From assembly GCF_003233845.1 (NCBI RefSeq), contig NZ_QKRB01000028.1:124001-188000 (forward strand): 64,000 bases of DNA, given 5' to 3'. How positions within the stretch are numbered: the first letter of the stretch is position 1; every line of letters starts with the position of its first letter. The stretch comes from Paenibacillus sambharensis. GTDB taxonomy: Bacteria > Bacillota > Bacilli > Paenibacillales > Paenibacillaceae. The notes below the pieces were generated by a model. It was not told the origin of the DNA. It saw only the letters and a program-made list of their open reading frames with translations, and ran no database searches. Shown piece by piece: positions 41,405-50,654 of the stretch. The position numbers and the translations under genes are program-made.

Positions 41405-42199
41405 GTGCAAGCAACCGCAAGTGTACAGCTGCATTTAACTGATTTTCTGGATAAGTTTAACGATCTGGCAGCGAGATATAATCACACTACGCAGCACAGC
41501 CTGGAGCTGGAGCAGCTGATTGATCAATATTCCGCCTACATAACGAACAAGAGTAACAGGGACATATGGGAGCAGCTTGAGCAGCAGGATTCAAAGGCAT
41601 TCAATTCGCTTGTTGAGGAACTGAGACAGCAGTCGGCGCGCTGCGTCGCCATTATGGAGAAATACCGGGCCATGAAGCTGCTGGGCGGCCAAGTCGAACT
41701 GGGTGATTATTTTCAGAACATTGAGGCCTGCATTGAGCAGGAATTCGGAAGCTTCCAGGTGACTTCTGATTCCAAAGTGTTATTGGTAGGATCGGGATCT
41801 TTTCCCATGACGCCATTATTAATTGCTAAGCGGACAGGAGCCGAGGTGGTCGGCATCGATATAGACGAGGAAGCTATTGATCTCGGACGACAGGTGGTGG
41901 ACCGGTTAGGAAGCGGATTAAACATCCGGCTGGAGAGACTGTATGTGGATCAGCTCGAATGTATTCAGGACGTGACTCATATTATCTTTAGTTCGACTGT
42001 AGCAATCAAGTATGACCTGCTCGACCAGTTACATAGCTTAACCAACGAACGGGTGGTCGTAGCTATGCGTTACGGAGACCAATTAAAGTCCCTGTTCAAT
42101 TATCCAATGCGTGAGGTGGATGGCAGCAAGTGGCAGTTGGCCAACCGTATTCTTCGTCCGGATCATATCTTTGATATCGCCTTGTATACGAAAGCGTAG
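41405..42199 (+). CDS. cntL: CntL-like nicotianamine-synthase-family aminobutyrate transferase
   Basis: Protein of 264 residues. An N-terminal helical part (about 1-115) precedes a Rossmann-type methyltransferase fold with VLLVGSGSFPMTPLLIA (129-136) and VVGIDIDEEAIDLGRQ, as in nicotianamine synthases. CntL transfers one aminobutyrate unit from S-adenosylmethionine to the amino group of histidine. GTG start at 41405 follows GGGGTGATCACAA. It stands 32 bp after cntK and 30 bp before cntM. Confidence 0.9.
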   Translation: MQATASVQLHLTDFLDKFNDLAARYNHTTQHSLELEQLIDQYSAYITNKSNRDIWEQLEQQDSKAFNSLVEELRQQSARCVAIMEKYRAMKLLGGQVELGDYFQNIEACIEQEFGSFQVTSDSKVLLVGSGSFPMTPLLIAKRTGAEVVGIDIDEEAIDLGRQVVDRLGSGLNIRLERLYVDQLECIQDVTHIIFSSTVAIKYDLLDQLHSLTNERVVVAMRYGDQLKSLFNYPMREVDGSKWQLANRILRPDHIFDIALYTKA

Positions 42200-42229
42200 A
42201 TCATCTTTTTTCGGGAAAGGGAGGTCTGT

Positions 42230-43546
42230 ATGAGTGATTTCAAGCGTGTCTTGGTACTGGGGACGGGTCCTGCTTCCATTCAGCTTGCTGTGTCCCTTAA
42301 GAATAAGCTGGGATGTGCAGTTGGAATAGCCGGGCGGGAATCGGTCCGTTCGGAATCCTTCTTCCAGGCTGTTAAGGAAAGCAGTCAGCTCATCCGGGCA
42401 GATATTCAGAATGAACAGCACAGACAGCTCGAAGGTGAATGCTTGCTGGATGAAGTGTTCCGGGGGTACGGAACGATAACGGGGGAATGGGACACTCTGA
42501 TAATGTCTGTAACAACGGATGCGTATATCAGTGTCCTGAAGCAGATCAATGACCAGGTGAAGAAGCAGGTCAAATGCATCGTTCTCATCTCGCCAACGTT
42601 CGGCTCCAACAGCTTGGTGAGACAATATATGAAGGACCGGAACAGTGATGCGGAGATCATCAGCTTCTCCACCTATCTGGGAGACACACGCTGGAAGCAT
42701 GAGCGGCCATCCAACCAGGTACTGACGACTGCAGTGAAGAGGAAGGTCTTCATCGGCTCAACACGCCGTCCTTCCCAGAATATTGGCAGGCTGTGTGAGC
42801 TGTATGAGCAGCTGGGCATGACTCTGGAAGTCATGGATTCGCCGCTTGAGGCAGAGAGCCGGAACATATCGCTGTACGTACATCCGCCGCTGTTCATGAA
42901 CGACTTCTCGCTGGCTGTCATATTCGGAGAGGTTAACGTGCCCAAGTACGTGTATAAGATGTTTCCGGAGGGGCCGATCACACAGCAGCTGATCCGCAGT
43001 ATGCTGGCCCAGTGGAAGGAGATCACGGCTGTTACCGAGAGGCTGAATATGACGGGCGTTAACCTGCTGAAATTCATGACCGATGACAATTATCCGGTGA
43101 GACTGGAGAGCTTATCGCGGCATGATATCGAGAATTTCTCCCGCCTGGAACCAATCCATCAGGAATACTTGCTGTACATACGTTATACATCTCTGCTGAT
43201 TGACCCGTTCTCCGAACCGGATGATCAGGGCAGGTACTTCGACTTCTCTGCTGTGCCGCTCCGGCAGCTGTTTGTGAACAGGGAAGGATATCTTGATATC
43301 CCGAGAATGCCGAAGGAGGATTATTACCGGATCAAGATCATTCAGGGTATCGCCAAGTATCTGGGCGTTGCTTGTCCAACCATTGATACCTTCATCGCAA
43401 CTTATGAAAGCAAGCTGAGGCATGCTGCTGAAGCCCGTCAGGGCGAATTACTATCCGATGCCTTCGTCATCCGCAGCTTTGAGGAAGATTTGAAGATGAT
43501 ATGCAGCGGGATTGTAAAATTTACAGAATCAGAAGCGTTGAACTAG
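42230..43546 (+). CDS. cntM: CntM-like opine metallophore dehydrogenase
   Basis: Protein of 438 residues. The N-terminal NADP-binding domain starts VLVLGTGPASIQLAVSLKN, and IAGRESVRSESFF follows the second strand. The all-helical opine-dehydrogenase domain makes up the C-terminal half. CntM reductively condenses the CntL product with an alpha-keto acid (pyruvate in staphylopine, 2-oxoglutarate in pseudopaline) to finish the metallophore. Which keto acid is used here cannot be told by eye. GGGAGGTCTGT precedes the ATG. Confidence 0.9.
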   Translation: MSDFKRVLVLGTGPASIQLAVSLKNKLGCAVGIAGRESVRSESFFQAVKESSQLIRADIQNEQHRQLEGECLLDEVFRGYGTITGEWDTLIMSVTTDAYISVLKQINDQVKKQVKCIVLISPTFGSNSLVRQYMKDRNSDAEIISFSTYLGDTRWKHERPSNQVLTTAVKRKVFIGSTRRPSQNIGRLCELYEQLGMTLEVMDSPLEAESRNISLYVHPPLFMNDFSLAVIFGEVNVPKYVYKMFPEGPITQQLIRSMLAQWKEITAVTERLNMTGVNLLKFMTDDNYPVRLESLSRHDIENFSRLEPIHQEYLLYIRYTSLLIDPFSEPDDQGRYFDFSAVPLRQLFVNREGYLDIPRMPKEDYYRIKIIQGIAKYLGVACPTIDTFIATYESKLRHAAEARQGELLSDAFVIRSFEEDLKMICSGIVKFTESEALN

Positions 43547-43570
43547 CGTTTACTAACAGGGGGAAGCCAA

Positions 43571-45211
43571 GTGAAATCGAGCAAAATGACCAAATTTCTA
43601 TCCATCTGCACACTATCCGTTGTCCTGGTGGCAGGCTGCAGCAGCGGCAGCAATACAGATACAGGAACGACAACAGATACGGGAGCCAAATCAGCTTCCA
43701 AGGAAACGAAGCAGGAGATTATCTATGCATCGTCCAAGGATATTCTCGATATGAATCCGCATCTGTATTCAGGCTCCATGCCGGCCCAAGGAATGGTGTA
43801 TGAGTCACTGGTAGAGAATACCGCTGATGGAATCAAGCCGCTGCTGGCTGAATCGTGGGATATCTCCGAGGACGGTAAGGTGTATACCTTCCATCTGCGT
43901 GAAGGTGTCACCTTCCATGACGGCTCACCGTTTAACGCCGAAGCCGTGAAGAAGAACATGGATGCTGTACAGAACAATGCGGAGAAGCATTCGTGGATCA
44001 AGCTGTCTACAAAAATCGTAAGCGTCAATGTGAAGGATGAACACACAGTCGAGCTCGTTCTATCCGATACCTACTATCCTGCATTGGTAGAATTGTCGAT
44101 GACCAGACCCTATGTGTTCATCTCCCCGAACGATTTCAAGAACGGAGAAACCAAGGATGGCGTGAATGGCTTCAGCGGTACCGGCCCTTATAAACTGGTG
44201 GAACACAAGGTCGATCAGTATGCGACCTTTGAGGCCAATGAAAGCTACTGGGGCGGCGCGCCAAAGGTGAAGAGAATTATATCCAAAGTTCTTCCGCAGG
44301 GAGAAACGACATTCCTGGCCCTGCAAAAAGGTGAAGTGAATATGGTATTCACGGATGACCGGGGTGCTGACAGCCTGGACGTCGAAGCGATGAACACATT
44401 GGTTGAATCGGGTGACTATCAGCTTGTCAGAAGTGAGCCGATGAATACGAAGATGATTGTGGCCAACAGCAGCAGAGCGGGTAATCCGGTACAGGAAACA
44501 GCTGTCCGTGAAGCGATCTGGTATGCCATCGACCGTGATACGATCAGCGAGCAAATATTTGAGGGTACGGAAGCCCCGGCGAATACGCTGTTCTCTTCCA
44601 ATGTCAATTACGCTAATGTTGACCTCAAGGAACGCGGCTATGACGTGGAGCAGGCAGTCAAGCTGCTGGAAGAGGCAGGCTGGACTCGGGAGAATAGCAG
44701 TGCGGTCAGAACGAAAGGCGGCAAGCCTTTAGCCATGAGCCTGTATTATGACGTTAATTCATCCTCTCAGAAAGTGCAGGCGGAATTTATTCAGCATTCC
44801 TTGAAGGAGATCGGCATGGAGCTGGAGCTGATCGGCGAGGAGTCCACCTCTATTGCGAACAGGAGATCAACGGGGGATTACGATTTATTGTTTAACCAGA
44901 CTTGGGGACTGGCATATGATCCGCAGAGCACCATCTCTGCTTTCACCTCACCGTCTTCTTATCTGCATACGACAAGCGGAATTGCGAAAGCCGATGAGCT
45001 GTACCAGAAAATCGAGGATGTTATGGTTTCGACCGATGAGGAAACACGAAAATCGCTGTATGCTGACATTCTGACGGTGGTTCATGATGAAGCTGTCTTT
45101 ATCCCGTTGACGAATGGCAGTGTCACTATGGTTGCGCCTAAGCAGCTGCAGGGCATATCATTCAAGCAAACACAATTCGAGCTGCCATTTGAACGCATGC
45201 ACTTTGAATAA
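43571..45211 (+). CDS. cntA: CntA-like metallophore/nickel-binding lipoprotein
   Basis: Protein of 546 residues with lipobox LVAGCSSGSN (Cys near residue 23) and the SBP family-5 domain (peptide/nickel type): EIIYASSKDILDMNPHLYSG, GKVYTFHLREGVTFHDGSPFNAEAV, GTGPYKLVEHK. It should capture the metal-loaded metallophore outside the cell. GTG start at 43571 follows AGGGGGAAGCCAA. It lies 24 bp after cntM and 16 bp before cntB. Confidence 0.93.
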   Translation: MKSSKMTKFLSICTLSVVLVAGCSSGSNTDTGTTTDTGAKSASKETKQEIIYASSKDILDMNPHLYSGSMPAQGMVYESLVENTADGIKPLLAESWDISEDGKVYTFHLREGVTFHDGSPFNAEAVKKNMDAVQNNAEKHSWIKLSTKIVSVNVKDEHTVELVLSDTYYPALVELSMTRPYVFISPNDFKNGETKDGVNGFSGTGPYKLVEHKVDQYATFEANESYWGGAPKVKRIISKVLPQGETTFLALQKGEVNMVFTDDRGADSLDVEAMNTLVESGDYQLVRSEPMNTKMIVANSSRAGNPVQETAVREAIWYAIDRDTISEQIFEGTEAPANTLFSSNVNYANVDLKERGYDVEQAVKLLEEAGWTRENSSAVRTKGGKPLAMSLYYDVNSSSQKVQAEFIQHSLKEIGMELELIGEESTSIANRRSTGDYDLLFNQTWGLAYDPQSTISAFTSPSSYLHTTSGIAKADELYQKIEDVMVSTDEETRKSLYADILTVVHDEAVFIPLTNGSVTMVAPKQLQGISFKQTQFELPFERMHFE

Positions 45212-45227
45212 GTAAAGGAGATTTGCT

Positions 45228-46160
45228 ATGGGGCGCTATATCGTTCGCAGGCTGCTGATCTCTATTCCTTTACTACTGGTGATTTCATTCCTGACCTTTA
45301 TCCTTATCAATCTGTCTCCACATGATCCAGCCGAGCTGGTGCTGCAGGCTCAGGAGGTCCCTGTCATTACGGAGGAACTGCTTGTTCAAACAAGGGAAGA
45401 ACTGGGGCTGGATCAGCCCTTCCTGGTCCAGTACATAGAGTGGGCGGTGGCATGCCTGCGGCTGGATTTTGGAGAGTCGTATGTAACTGGAAAGCCGGTG
45501 TGGTCGATCCTGGGGCCGGCTTTCTTCAATACCTTAAAGCTTACCTTGGTATCGGTTGCAGTTATTGTCCTGCTGTCGATCGCCTTGGGTGTGATTTGTG
45601 CGCTAAGAGAAGGAAGGCTGGTGGATAAATCGGTCAGAGGCATATCGTTCTTCCTGACTTCGATGCCTTCTTACTGGCTTGCGGCTCTGATGATCTGGTA
45701 CTTCTCCGTGAAGCTGGACTTACTGCCGACAAGCGGGATGGACTCGTTAGCCAGCTATGTTCTTCCGGTTATTGTGATCGCGATCAGCTATGCGGGCATT
45801 TACTTCCGTTTCGTCCGCAGTGCGATGATCAGCAACCTGAACGAAGATTATGTCCTGTATGGCAGAGCATGCGGCCTCCCGGAGAAGAAGATTACAAAGC
45901 ATATTCTGAAGAACTCGCTGCAGGTTTCCGTTTCGGTGTTCTGCATGGCGATTCCCATCATATTGGGCAGTACTGTTGTCGTGGAAAATGTCTTTGCCTG
46001 GCCGGGGCTGGGGAGCCTGAGTGTCAAGTCGATCTTGAGCCGTGACTTCCCCATGATTCAGGCTTATGTGCTGGTATTGGCGGTCGCCTTCGTGCTGTTC
46101 AATACGCTGTCCGACATTATCAACGCGGTAATAAACCCGAAATTAAGGAATGATCTCTAG
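45228..46160 (+). CDS. cntB: CntB-like ABC permease (NikB/OppB type)
   Basis: Protein of 310 residues with six membrane helices. The start YIVRRLLISIPLLLVISFLTFILINLSPHDPA is typical of OppB/NikB permeases, and the EAA loop is LYGRACGLPEKKITKHILKNSL. It forms the import channel with CntC. AAAGGAGATTTGCT precedes the ATG. The stop abuts the cntC start directly. Confidence 0.93.
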   Translation: MGRYIVRRLLISIPLLLVISFLTFILINLSPHDPAELVLQAQEVPVITEELLVQTREELGLDQPFLVQYIEWAVACLRLDFGESYVTGKPVWSILGPAFFNTLKLTLVSVAVIVLLSIALGVICALREGRLVDKSVRGISFFLTSMPSYWLAALMIWYFSVKLDLLPTSGMDSLASYVLPVIVIAISYAGIYFRFVRSAMISNLNEDYVLYGRACGLPEKKITKHILKNSLQVSVSVFCMAIPIILGSTVVVENVFAWPGLGSLSVKSILSRDFPMIQAYVLVLAVAFVLFNTLSDIINAVINPKLRNDL

Positions 46161-47057
46161 ATGACCATGCTGAGAAACATATGGAAAGATAAACTGGCCG
46201 CCATTTCGTTATCCATTCTTGCCATCGTGCTGACTGCAGGGATATTCGCTCCGCTGTTTGCGCCGCACGACCCGAATGAAGTCAATATGAAGCTGCGGTA
46301 TGCAGCCTCCTCATGGGAATATCTGCTCGGGAATGACCATCTAGGCAGGTGCATCCTGTCCCGATTAATATATGGCATACGTCCAAGTGTGCTGTGGGTA
46401 CTGGCCGCATTGGCAGGTTCTGTGATGCTCGGAACGGCTGTCGGCTTCGTTGCGGGCTTCTTCAGGGGAAAAGTGGATGCCGCCCTAATGCGCGTCTGTG
46501 ATGTGATGCTGTCTTTCCCTGGCTATGTAATGACACTTGCAATAGTCGGAATTATGGGCGTAGGTCTGGAGAATATTCTAGCGGCATTCATCCTGACTAA
46601 ATGGGCCTGGTTCGCACGCATTATCCGGACGTCTGTGCTGCAGTATGCCGAATCGGAATATGTACGATTCGCCAAGGCTGCAGGTGCCGGCAGTTTCCAT
46701 ATCATCCGCAGGCATATCATTCCGGTAACAGCGTCTGATGTAGCTGTTGTTGCAAGCAGCTCGTTCGGCTCGATGATCCTGCAGATATCGGGTTTCTCCT
46801 TCCTCGGACTGGGCGTTCAAGCGCCTACAGCAGAGTGGGGTATGATGCTGAACGAAGCAAGAGAGGTTATGTTCTCTCGGCCGGAGCTGATGCTGGCACC
46901 AGGGTTGACCATCATTATCGTCGTATCCGCGATAAACTTCTTATCGGATTCACTGCAGGCTGCCCTTGATCCCAAATTAAGGACGTCAACAAGCAAGGCA
47001 GCAGAGCAAACGTCTGCTGTGTCTGCGAAGCAGCTCCTGGGAAGAGAGGTGGCATAA
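46161..47057 (+). CDS. cntC: CntC-like ABC permease (NikC/OppC type)
   Basis: Protein of 298 residues with six membrane helices, an N-terminal WKDKLAAISLSILAIVLTAGIFAPLFAPHDPNEVNM region typical of OppC/NikC and the EAA loop VRFAKAAGAGSFHIIRRHIIPV. It starts directly after the cntB stop codon, implying translational coupling. Partner of CntB. Confidence 0.93.
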   Translation: MTMLRNIWKDKLAAISLSILAIVLTAGIFAPLFAPHDPNEVNMKLRYAASSWEYLLGNDHLGRCILSRLIYGIRPSVLWVLAALAGSVMLGTAVGFVAGFFRGKVDAALMRVCDVMLSFPGYVMTLAIVGIMGVGLENILAAFILTKWAWFARIIRTSVLQYAESEYVRFAKAAGAGSFHIIRRHIIPVTASDVAVVASSSFGSMILQISGFSFLGLGVQAPTAEWGMMLNEAREVMFSRPELMLAPGLTIIIVVSAINFLSDSLQAALDPKLRTSTSKAAEQTSAVSAKQLLGREVA

Positions 47058-47063
47058 TTTCGT

Positions 47064-47885
47064 ATGAACATACTGGACGTCAAGAATCTGAAAATCTGGG
47101 ATGGCTCAACAGGCCGTACGATCGTACCGGACAGCTCGTTCCAGCTCAAGCAGGGCACATGTCTGGCTATTGTAGGAGAAAGCGGCAGCGGGAAGTCCGT
47201 AACCTGCAGGTCGATCATGCGGCTCAATAAGGGCTCGATCTGCCAATCCGGTGATATCCTCTTCCAGGGGGAGAATTTGAGCCTTCTCTCCGAGCAAGAA
47301 ATGCGCAGGAAGAGGGGAAAGAACCTGTGCATGATCCTGCAAAATGGCATGCGTGCATTCGATCCCTCCTGCAAGCTCGGTGTGCACCTTAAGGAAACAC
47401 TCGATCAGCACTTCAGCTGGAGCAAGCAGGCGTTCACAGATCATATGGCTAAGGCCATGGAGAGCGTCATGCTAAGGAGCCCGGTTGAGCTGATGAATAA
47501 ATACCCGCACCAGCTGTCGGGCGGCATGCTGCAGCGCGTCATGATCGCGCTGGCGATTGCACTGGAGCCGGATATCATTATTGCGGATGAACCAACTACA
47601 GCACTCGATACCATTTCACAATTTGAAGTGGTGGAGCAATTTATCCGCCTGCGCGAGGTGATGGGCTGCTCGATGATCTTCATATCTCATGACCTGGGTG
47701 TCGTCCGGAAGATTGCCGATGATGTTCTGGTGATGAAGGATGGCGAGATTGTGGAGAGAGGGACCACCCAGGCGATCTTTACAGAAGCGAGGCATGAATA
47801 TACCCGGTATTTAGTCTCTTCGAAGCTTGCGCTTAGTCAACATTTTGCGAACGTTATGGGAGGAATTGCCCTTGCTGACCGCTAG
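47064..47885 (+). CDS. cntD: CntD-like ABC ATPase
   Basis: Protein of 273 residues with Walker A GESGSGKS, signature LSGGMLQR, Walker [13 protein letters not shown] and switch His in FISHDLGVV. Powers metallophore-metal import with CntF. It starts 6 bp after cntC and its 3' end overlaps cntF by 14 bp. Confidence 0.93.
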   Translation: MNILDVKNLKIWDGSTGRTIVPDSSFQLKQGTCLAIVGESGSGKSVTCRSIMRLNKGSICQSGDILFQGENLSLLSEQEMRRKRGKNLCMILQNGMRAFDPSCKLGVHLKETLDQHFSWSKQAFTDHMAKAMESVMLRSPVELMNKYPHQLSGGMLQRVMIALAIALEPDIIIADEPTTALDTISQFEVVEQFIRLREVMGCSMIFISHDLGVVRKIADDVLVMKDGEIVERGTTQAIFTEARHEYTRYLVSSKLALSQHFANVMGGIALADR

Positions 47886-48615
47886 TCATGTTCACAAGTC
47901 CTATCGTAAGGGCGGACTCTTCTCAAGGGAGAGCCAGCAGGTGCTGCGGGATGTCAGCTTCGAATGCGGGCGCGGCGAATGTCTGGGCATTATCGGGGAG
48001 AGCGGCAGCGGAAAATCCACATTAGGCCGTCTCATTCTGGGTATCGAGCGGCCTGACAGCGGCTCCATTCGCTTCGAGGGACAGCCAGTAGAGGATCGTA
48101 AGGTGCGGCAGGGCAGTCTCAGCGCAGTCTTCCAGGATTACACCTCCTCCATAAACCCGTTCTTCACGGTCGAGGAAGCAATTATGGAGCCTCTGAAGCT
48201 GCAGCGGAAGGATCAGCAGTATGACGCCTGCAAGGTCGATGTTTTGCTGCATCAGGTAGGCTTGAATCCGTCCTACCGGACCCAATATCCCCATGAGCTG
48301 TCCGGCGGGGAGGCCCAGCGTGTATGTATCGCCAGAGCTATTTCAACAGAGCCGAAGTGTATTGTGCTGGATGAAGCCATCAGCTCATTGGATGGTTCTG
48401 TCCAGATGCAGGTCCTTGAGCTGCTCAAGGAGCTAAGGGAAATCTATCAGATGAGCTACATCTTCATAACGCATGACATCCAGGCGGCTGCCTATATTTG
48501 CGACAGCCTTATTATTTTCCGTGAGGGACAGATTGAAGAGAAGATCAGGATCGAACAGCTGAAAGACGTTCAGTCGGCTTACGCACGGAAATTACTGCAG
48601 ATGATCATTACATAG
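47872..48615 (+). CDS. cntF: CntF-like ABC ATPase
   Basis: Protein of 247 residues with Walker [13 protein letters not shown], signature LSGGEAQR and Walker B CIVLDEAISSLDG. I place the start at TTG 47872, seven bases after GGGAGGA inside the end of cntD; an earlier in-frame TTG at 47827 has no site. Second ATPase of the importer. The unusual TTG start together with overlap suggests tight coupling to CntD output. Confidence 0.9.
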   Translation: MLTASHVHKSYRKGGLFSRESQQVLRDVSFECGRGECLGIIGESGSGKSTLGRLILGIERPDSGSIRFEGQPVEDRKVRQGSLSAVFQDYTSSINPFFTVEEAIMEPLKLQRKDQQYDACKVDVLLHQVGLNPSYRTQYPHELSGGEAQRVCIARAISTEPKCIVLDEAISSLDGSVQMQVLELLKELREIYQMSYIFITHDIQAAAYICDSLIIFREGQIEEKIRIEQLKDVQSAYARKLLQMIIT

Positions 48616-48675
48616 AAGAGTCAATTATGAGGGTGGAATAGATTACAGAATAGGTTTAGAAGGAGTAGAACCGAT

Positions 48676-49899
48676 GTGAGTGGTGCGATGTCTTGGCCTT
48701 TCCTGCGTCTCTATCTGTTAACGCTTCTGTACTTTAGTGCCAATGCTATATTGAATGTCATGATTCCCCTGCGGGGAGAGGATCTGGGAGCCAGCAACAC
48801 GACAATCGGCATCATTATGGGCGCGTATCTGTTTACAACGATGTTCTTCCGGCCGTGGGCGGGTCATATGATCCACAAGCATGGTCCAATCAAGGTGCTG
48901 CGGATTATTCTGATTCTGAATGGTTTTGCCTTGATCCTGTATACCTTCACCGGTTTAGGCGGCTATCTGGTGGCCCGCAGCCTGCAGGGCGTGTCGACCG
49001 CTTTCTTCTCCATGGCCCTGCAGATCGGCATTATTGACGCGCTGCCGGAGAAGGACCGGTCGCAGGGGATCTCCCTGTATTCGTTATGCTCCTATATGCC
49101 GGGGATTATTGGTCCGCTGCTGGCGCTTGGCATGTGGCAGGCTGGGGACATGAGCTATTTTACCGTGTCGATGATCGCCATCGCCGTATTGACGGGTTTG
49201 GTAGGCTACACTGCCAAGATGGACCCGGAGCAATCACAGCCGGCACCGGCTGATACAGGACAGAGAACCGGCATGTTTCAGTCCTTCGGTCAGCTGGTGA
49301 CGAATCCGCATCTGTTCAGATGCAGTGTCCTGATGCTGGTTGCCTCGCTTATTTTCGGTGCGGTAACGACGTTTATCCCGCTGTATGCCGGGCAGGTAGC
49401 AGGCGGCAATGCCGGTGTATACCTAATGATCCAGGCAGCTGTCGTCGTCCTTGCCAGGTTTACGGTACGGAAGAAAATACCTTCAGACGGCAGATGGCAC
49501 TCCTCCTATATCATGGGGATGATGCTGATTCTGGCCATAGCCGCGCAGTGTGTCAGCTTCTCCACGACTGGCGGACCTGTCTTCTTCTATACGGGAGCTG
49601 TCCTGATGGGTACGGCGCAAGCACTTATCTATCCGTCGCTGACGACGTATTTGACCTTCGTGCTGCCCAAGCTGAACCGCAATGTGCTGCTCGGCTTGTT
49701 CATTGCAACGGCAGATTTGGGCGTGTCTCTTGGCGGGATCATAATGGGGCCGGTAGCGGATCTGTCCTCTTATTCATTCATGTACATGATATGCGCAATC
49801 TTGGGCGCGTGCATGGTGGCTTTCGCCTACGAGAAGCGGAAAGCAATTGTGGATCAAGATACGGAGGAGGAGAGGGTAAATTTCTCTGGATCGAGCTAA
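48676..49899 (+). CDS. cntE: CntE-like MFS exporter of the metallophore
   Basis: Protein of 407 residues with 12 membrane helices of the major facilitator superfamily (opening LYLLTLLYFSANAILNVMIPLRGEDLGASNTTIG; RPWAGHMIHKHGP is the A-motif loop). Its place at the end of a cntKLMABCDF operon points to secretion of the new metallophore, as for CntE of S. aureus. GTG start at 48676 follows GGAGTAGAACCGAT. A terminator follows. Confidence 0.88.
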   Translation: MSGAMSWPFLRLYLLTLLYFSANAILNVMIPLRGEDLGASNTTIGIIMGAYLFTTMFFRPWAGHMIHKHGPIKVLRIILILNGFALILYTFTGLGGYLVARSLQGVSTAFFSMALQIGIIDALPEKDRSQGISLYSLCSYMPGIIGPLLALGMWQAGDMSYFTVSMIAIAVLTGLVGYTAKMDPEQSQPAPADTGQRTGMFQSFGQLVTNPHLFRCSVLMLVASLIFGAVTTFIPLYAGQVAGGNAGVYLMIQAAVVVLARFTVRKKIPSDGRWHSSYIMGMMLILAIAAQCVSFSTTGGPVFFYTGAVLMGTAQALIYPSLTTYLTFVLPKLNRNVLLGLFIATADLGVSLGGIIMGPVADLSSYSFMYMICAILGACMVAFAYEKRKAIVDQDTEEERVNFSGSS

Positions 49900-49960
49900 A
49901 GGGACTGCTATAATACGAACGACATATACCTGAATTATGGGGAAAAATGAATGAACGACA

Positions 49961-50000
49961 AGCCACTTTCTACGCATGGCGTAGCTGGTGGCTTTTTTTA
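49961..50000 (+). terminator. Terminator of the metallophore operon
   Basis: Interrupted stem: AGCCAC with GTGGCT outside and CTACGC with GCGTAG inside, followed by seven T residues. Confidence 0.8.
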
Positions 50001-50027
50001 CATTATGGGTCTCTATAACGAAAATAA

Positions 50028-50065
50028 CCCCTCCTATTGACTTGAGGGGACAGTATATATAAAAT
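50028..50065 (+). promoter_or_regulatory. Promoter with inverted repeat ahead of the DUF6323/DUF6179 pair
   Basis: TTGACT (50037-50042) and TAAAAT (50060-50065) are 17 bp apart. An inverted repeat CCCCTC (50028-50033) and GAGGGG (50044-50049) flanks the -35 box and could be an operator. The 100 bp that follow are very AT-rich compared with the rest of the window. Confidence 0.5.
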
Positions 50066-50165
50066 AAATATCTAAATAACATTACTATATTATAACATAT
50101 AAATAAAATTTTGTCAAGTTATATTTCAAATCAGAGATGGCGATTGAAAAAGGAGAGATAATGAT

Positions 50166-50654
50166 ATGTATTTATCTCGCATCTTCAACAGCTTGAATCA
50201 GTCTGTGCAGGAGCAGTATAGAACTGAATTACTGGCATTGAATGATAAAACGAGAGGTTATGGACTGGTCTTGACTCCGGAGGATATCAAGCTGATGCTG
50301 CTCGCTAGAAATCAGATCCTGTACAGCTATGGACGTGTTGAATTGAGCATTGAAGCGACCAAAGAGCTTATCGAATTGTTCTCAACTTCCGCGTTCATCC
50401 AGCAGGAGAGCTATGCAGATACCCTGAACGAGCTGCACGAGATATATTACTATCTGAAGAACGAAACAGAAGACCGAATTAGCGACTTGAAGCTGCTCCA
50501 TCGGATGAAGGATTTGTTTGAGGAGGAGTGCGGAGGTTCCTTAGACCTGCTCAAGAGCAAGCTCGAAGAGTTTGCCAGTGAGTACCGAAGGGAATTGCAG
50601 CAGAACGAGCTTACTCGTGAAGGAGCCGATGATGAATGGAATCCGAACATCTAA
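50166..50654 (+). CDS. DUF6323 family protein
   Basis: Soluble, acidic, mainly helical protein of 162 residues. The pattern GYGLVLTPEDIKLMLLARNQILYSYGRVELSIEATKELIELF recalls the DUF6323 family seen in Clostridia and Paenibacillaceae, always next to a DUF6179 gene. No catalytic motif visible. AAGGAGAGATAATGAT precedes the ATG. The downstream gene begins inside its last codons (19-bp overlap), so the two are coupled. Function unknown. Confidence 0.75.
   Translation: MYLSRIFNSLNQSVQEQYRTELLALNDKTRGYGLVLTPEDIKLMLLARNQILYSYGRVELSIEATKELIELFSTSAFIQQESYADTLNELHEIYYYLKNETEDRISDLKLLHRMKDLFEEECGGSLDLLKSKLEEFASEYRRELQQNELTREGADDEWNPNI

Noticed and set aside
42083-42700. A 205-codon minus-strand frame
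   Set aside because: Runs antisense across the end of cntL and the start of cntM; no start signal.
49320-49913. A 197-codon frame overlapping cntE
   Set aside because: It lies in another frame of the MFS gene with Cys/Arg-rich nonsense composition and no ribosome binding site.
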